Positions 60,585 to 64,000 of a stretch of DNA of 64,000 bases are shown here, in pieces (the stretch's first letter is position 1; each line of letters opens with the position of its first letter). Location of the stretch: NCBI RefSeq assembly GCF_030546575.1, contig NZ_JAUOTN010000009.1:1-64000 (forward strand), in the 5' to 3' direction. This DNA is from Pontibacter coccineus (GTDB lineage: Bacteria > Bacteroidota > Bacteroidia > Cytophagales > Hymenobacteraceae). A model generated the notes under the pieces. That model did no database searches. It was not told where the DNA came from and worked only from the letters and a program-made list of their open reading frames with translations. The position numbers and the translations under genes are program-made.

Positions 60585-63006
60585 CCAAAATCAACACTTT
60601 TAGCTTCTGGTACATAAAAGAGATGACCAGCAGTAGCACACCCAGGCAAATGAACGCGGCGATCTTTCCTCCTTCCGATACGCCTCTTATGTCGAAGAGG
60701 AAGAGCTTGAGCAGGGTAAGGAAAAAAAGCGATAGCGATATAATGCGGAGCGTCTTCATTTTGCGCCGCATGCCAACCGTCATCAAAACAAAAGAACTGA
60801 TGCCCCACAGAATCGGGAAGCCCACTTTGCGAACCTGTGGCAGCAGCGCTTCCAGATTGGTGCCCGGCTCATAAAGCTGCAGCACAACTAGGTGCTCCAA
60901 TTCGGCACTTGCCAGGAAGACAACCACAAAGCATGCGCCCCACAAGGCTACCTTGCCCGGCAGTGCGTTGAAGCCAAACTCCAGCGCCACCATGCGCAGC
61001 AATTGTACAACTATCAGCAGCACCAGCACAAGCGGCAGGTAGTGCAGCATAAAGGCGCCCAACGTCTCGCCACCGTCCAGCAGGTATGCGTTGCGGGTAT
61101 CAATAGTGAGCGGGTGCTGCAGAACCAGGTATAGTAGGATGCCCAGAACAGCCAGCGCTCCCATACCTTGCTGTACCTGCTGATTCGGCTGACGGCTGCT
61201 CAGCAACAGGAGCATGAAGAGGTATAGGTAGTTGTAGAAGCCCAGTATAAAGTACTTGGTCGCATAGCTCACGGCCAGACTGTCAAGCGTGTGGATAAGC
61301 TCAAACAGTAATACAAAGTACAAGCTGAAGACCAGCGCAAACCTGATGAGGGTGCGGTAGGTGTTGGCGTCCAGTAACTCAAACAATATAGATCCATGTT
61401 CCTTTCGGAGCAGCCACAGGTTAGCAGCCAGTGCTGCCACCGCTACGAAGCCGGTAACGGAGACTCTGTTCAGGACGATGTTCAGCGGGGACGGGAGCTG
61501 ATTGTAGTATAGGTTCCAGTCCATCAGCAGGCTGAGGAACATTAGACCCAGCACCACCACCGAAGCCACTTTGATCAGCTTTATACCTGACTTCTGCGAA
61601 AGCCACAGGAGGAGCACCGACTCAAGCGCCCAGAACAAGGTGATGTAGTTGCCTTTTAGCTGTACCGGTGCGGTCAGGCTCAGGAAGGTGAGCACCAGCC
61701 CGATAAGGAGGTAGACCAGGTTGCGGTCCGCTTTCTGGTTTTGGTAGAGCAGGTAGGCGAAAATGAAGTTGAAAATAGCAATGACCATGGTAAAGAGGCC
61801 CTGGTAGTTGCCACCTGCTATAAATTGCAGCACATACATGCCGGCAGAATAATAGAGGAAGGTGTTGCTTAGCAGGATCATGATCTCTGGCGCCGTGAAA
61901 TGCCTTCTCTCTTTGATGTTGTTGATGATGTTCATGGCAAAGAACACCAGGTAAAACAGCGTGGCAAATACCAACGCTCCTGCATAGGGCGCATCAGGCG
62001 TGTCGATAACCCGGGTGGTGAGCCAGCCGCCGTACAGGACGATCGTGAAGACGTAGGCGATGGTATTGAGCAGACTCCATTTCTTAAAGTAGGCCAGCAC
62101 CAGTATACCCAGGTTCAGGACAAGGATGAAGACGAAGAGCGCAATGTAGTTACCCTCGCCTGAACTCGCCATAAAGGGGCTGGCAAAACCTCCTATCAGG
62201 GCCAGCACGGCCAGTTCCATGCGGTTGTAGGCAATGGAGAGGAAGATAGTAAAGCCGGTGATGACTACCATTAGCAGGAAGGCTACGGTCTGGCTAAAGA
62301 TCTGGTACTCGTGAAAGGCGATGGCAATGGTGAAGTATAAGACGGCCATACCGCCACCTACCAGCACTGAGCTAAAGGCCTGGTAGGTCTTTTGAAGACG
62401 ATGCGCTACAGCCAGCAAAGCACCGCCAGCCAATATGCCAATGGCCACACGACCTACTTCATTGATCCAGTCCTGGTCGATGGCGTACTTCACGAAGAAG
62501 CCGATGCCCAGCACCAGTATCGCTATACCCAGCTTGTTGATCAGGTTCTCGCCAATGAACTTCTCCCAGTCAAGGTTCTCGCGGAATTTATCAAAGATGG
62601 AGGGCTCCGTTGCCTCCGCAGGCACCTCACTGAAGGCAGCAGTGGGTATAGGCTGTCTGAGTGGTATGGCGCCCGGCACGGGACGGCTTTCTAACTCTGG
62701 CTGAGGCTGGCGAACAGGTTCCGGGCGTGGAATAGGTATAGCCGGAGGTGGGGTTGGCGCGGCAGGCGGCGGCGTGGAAACCACCGGCGGTGCAACAGGT
62801 TTTGGCCTGGACTCCTGTGCCTGTTCAGGTGCCGCCGCTATACCTGTAGCAGGTCTGGTGGCTTGTTTCTCTAGTTTGTCTCGCAGATGTAGTACTTCTG
62901 ACCTCAGGTGATTGATCTCATGCCAATTCTCATCCAGCTTGCCTGAAAGCTGCTTCGAAACCCAGAAAACCAGTGCAAAAAGTAGAAGCAGCAGGGCTAT
63001 TTCCAT
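60544..63006 (-). CDS. DUF2339 polytopic membrane protein
   Basis: An 820-residue protein with an N-terminal membrane helix, a short coiled coil (about 20-50), a Pro-rich linker (about 70-125), then about 24 hydrophobic segments over the rest. The opening of the domain (FIGENLINKLGIAILVLGIGFFVKYAIDQDWINEVGRVAIG) fits DUF2339. No catalytic motif is obvious. It overlaps the DUF3999-type gene, and this coupling suggests a complex with a large membrane part and a periplasmic partner. The cellular role is unknown. Confidence 0.9.
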   Translation of the reverse strand: MEIALLLLLFALVFWVSKQLSGKLDENWHEINHLRSEVLHLRDKLEKQATRPATGIAAAPEQAQESRPKPVAPPVVSTPPPAAPTPPPAIPIPRPEPVRQPQPELESRPVPGAIPLRQPIPTAAFSEVPAEATEPSIFDKFRENLDWEKFIGENLINKLGIAILVLGIGFFVKYAIDQDWINEVGRVAIGILAGGALLAVAHRLQKTYQAFSSVLVGGGMAVLYFTIAIAFHEYQIFSQTVAFLLMVVITGFTIFLSIAYNRMELAVLALIGGFASPFMASSGEGNYIALFVFILVLNLGILVLAYFKKWSLLNTIAYVFTIVLYGGWLTTRVIDTPDAPYAGALVFATLFYLVFFAMNIINNIKERRHFTAPEIMILLSNTFLYYSAGMYVLQFIAGGNYQGLFTMVIAIFNFIFAYLLYQNQKADRNLVYLLIGLVLTFLSLTAPVQLKGNYITLFWALESVLLLWLSQKSGIKLIKVASVVVLGLMFLSLLMDWNLYYNQLPSPLNIVLNRVSVTGFVAVAALAANLWLLRKEHGSILFELLDANTYRTLIRFALVFSLYFVLLFELIHTLDSLAVSYATKYFILGFYNYLYLFMLLLLSSRQPNQQVQQGMGALAVLGILLYLVLQHPLTIDTRNAYLLDGGETLGAFMLHYLPLVLVLLIVVQLLRMVALEFGFNALPGKVALWGACFVVVFLASAELEHLVVLQLYEPGTNLEALLPQVRKVGFPILWGISSFVLMTVGMRRKMKTLRIISLSLFFLTLLKLFLFDIRGVSEGGKIAAFICLGVLLLVISFMYQKLKVLILDDEATPPHVADNQ

Positions 63007-63086
63007 ACCAAAGCAAAAATTAATTATTCCCTATATTAAATATTTTTCGCTTCATTCTAAAATCATTTTGTGCAGGGTTAAACGAA

Positions 63087-63117
63087 AAAAGGCCCTCCTG
63101 CAATAGGAGGGCCTTTT
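63087..63117. terminator. Terminator of the superoxide dismutase gene
   Basis: Perfect 13-base arms AAAAGGCCCTCCT / AGGAGGGCCTTTT with a 5-base loop, 20 bases past the SOD stop. A TATACCT word lies between. Confidence 0.92.
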
Positions 63118-63137
63118 CTGGTTGTAAGTGTTATACC

Positions 63138-63746
63138 TTACTTCGCCTCGTTGTAGCGACGTGTTACTTCTTCCCAGTTCACCACGTTCCAGAAGGCATT
63201 CACGTAGTCCGGACGACGGTTCTGGTAGTTGAGATAGTAAGCGTGCTCCCATACGTCAAGACCCAGGATTGGCTGTCCGCCGCAACCTTCCGCAAATGGC
63301 ATCAGTGTGTTGTCCTGGTTTGGTGTGGAGCAAATTTCCAGCGTGTTGCCTTTAACGCACAGCCAGGCCCAGCCAGAGCCGAAACGGGTAGCCGCTGCTG
63401 CATTGAACTTCTCTTTCATCTGGTCGAAAGAACCAAAAGCGGAGTTGATCGCATCAGCAAGTTCACCAGATGGCTGTCCGCCACCGTTTGGAGAAAGAAC
63501 TGTCCAGAACAGGTTGTGGTTGTAGTAGCCACCGCCGTTGTTGCGAACCGCTTTGTTGTCCTCCTTCACATTCTGCATGATCTCCTCGATGCTCATGTTC
63601 TCCATCTCAGTGCCCGCGATCGCCTTGTTCAGGTTGTCGGTGTAGGCCTGGTGGTGTTTCGTATGGTGGATTTCCATGGTGCGCGCGTCAATGTGTGGTT
63701 CCAGCGCGTCGTAGGCGTAAGGTAGTTTCGGTAATTCGAAAGCCAT
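63138..63746 (-). CDS. Superoxide dismutase, Mn/Fe family
   Basis: A 202-residue SOD. The four metal ligands are placed as expected: HHTKHHQAY (first His), [10 protein letters not shown] (second His), and [15 protein letters not shown] (Asp and last His). Residues GG before YYNH and the Gln of NQDN are more common in Mn enzymes, but metal use cannot be fixed. Cytoplasmic, no signal peptide. Normal length. Confidence 0.95.
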   Translation of the reverse strand: MAFELPKLPYAYDALEPHIDARTMEIHHTKHHQAYTDNLNKAIAGTEMENMSIEEIMQNVKEDNKAVRNNGGGYYNHNLFWTVLSPNGGGQPSGELADAINSAFGSFDQMKEKFNAAAATRFGSGWAWLCVKGNTLEICSTPNQDNTLMPFAEGCGGQPILGLDVWEHAYYLNYQNRRPDYVNAFWNVVNWEEVTRRYNEAK

Positions 63747-63833
63747 AGTTTTATGTGGTTATATATGTGAATAATAGCATGCGTACAGGTTTAAGGATGT
63801 ACGTATGCGTTTGAAATGCGAGTTTCAATTTAG

Positions 63834-64000
63834 TTATTTTCTTTTAGCTGCAAAAAAAGCAGCCATCAGTTCGGCGCACTCCTGCGCCATCACGCCGCTC
63901 ACCATTTCGGTTTTGGGGTGTAGCAGGTTGCCTACTCTTCTATACCCACGCTTGGGCTCAGATGTTCCGTAGACCACCCGTTTAAGCTGGGCCCAGTAGC
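63834..64000 (-). CDS. tadA: tRNA-specific adenosine deaminase TadA (3' end only)
   Basis: The last 55 codons run off the right edge. Reading the minus strand gives RVVYGTSEPKRGYRRVG, LLHPKTEMVSGVMAQECAELM and FFAAKRK before the stop at 63834. This matches the C-terminus of the TadA nucleoside deaminases, including the late G-V-x-x-x-E-C zinc-region helix. TadA makes inosine-34 in tRNA(Arg). The active-site HAE and PCxxC motifs lie outside the window. Guanine or other nucleoside deaminase is the alternative. Confidence 0.75.
   Translation of the reverse strand, partial: YWAQLKRVVYGTSEPKRGYRRVGNLLHPKTEMVSGVMAQECAELMAAFFAAKRK

Overview
The window looks like a chromosomal segment of a moderately GC-rich Bacteroidota bacterium. 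A Cytophagales/Hymenobacteraceae member close to Pontibacter is my best guess. The grounds are SprA (the type IX secretion outer-membrane translocon), a subtilase with a C-terminal T9SS sorting domain, DUF4292/DUF3078-type envelope proteins, AT-rich leaders without clear Shine-Dalgarno sequences, and many -7 boxes of the Bacteroidota form TAnnTTTG. The species is inferred from style, not from a database match. There is no prophage, integrase, CRISPR array, rRNA or tRNA.

Layout: 1-3.8 kb, hexamer array, secreted subtilase, VanZ-like protein, gcvH. 3.8-13.9 kb, maeB-ruvA-sprA operon. 14.1-17.6 kb, two tatA-like genes, gatA and a LysM lytic transglycosylase in one run. 17.6-18.3 kb, a long gap with a candidate small RNA. 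18.3-26.1 kb, envC-like gene, TPR/DUF4292 pair, sugar nucleotidyltransferase, dut, flippase, enoyl-CoA hydratase. 26.3-27.8 kb, DUF3078 and a small secreted protein. 27.8-28.3 kb, repeat-rich intergenic DNA. 28.3-33.3 kb, the rimP-nusA-infB operon with a possible leader attenuator. 33.6-42.5 kb, mostly plus-strand genes: membrane-tethered phosphatase/nuclease-fold protein, cysS, M28 peptidase, class I aldolase, accD, two tandem OmpA lipoproteins. 42.5-52.7 kb, mixed smaller genes: MBL hydrolase, nth, a second hexamer array, serine hydrolase, GNAT, YnfA, arylamine N-acetyltransferase, S66 peptidase, AbgT transporter, beta-barrel protein, RidA. 52.7-54.2 kb, a radical SAM gene bracketed by mirrored repeats. 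54.2-64 kb, gamma carbonic anhydrase, CNNM protein, DsbD-like reductase, a DUF3999/DUF2339 pair, superoxide dismutase and the 3' end of tadA.

Most genes are core housekeeping or envelope genes. The cell-surface theme is strong: T9SS translocon plus cargo, Tat components, murein enzymes, OmpA lipoproteins, disulfide reductase.

The most unusual signal is not a gene. The word AGGTATA (often CAGGTATAGC) and its complement TATACCT are scattered through the whole window, roughly 60 in each orientation by my hand count, in coding and intergenic DNA. A random heptamer of this composition would give only a few. The word also forms two tandem GGTATA arrays of 12 copies each and lies inside several terminator hairpins as inverted pairs. 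It seems to bias codon choice (GGT-ATA for Gly-Ile). This resembles the behaviour of DNA-uptake-type or other genome-wide recognition words, but its function here is unknown.
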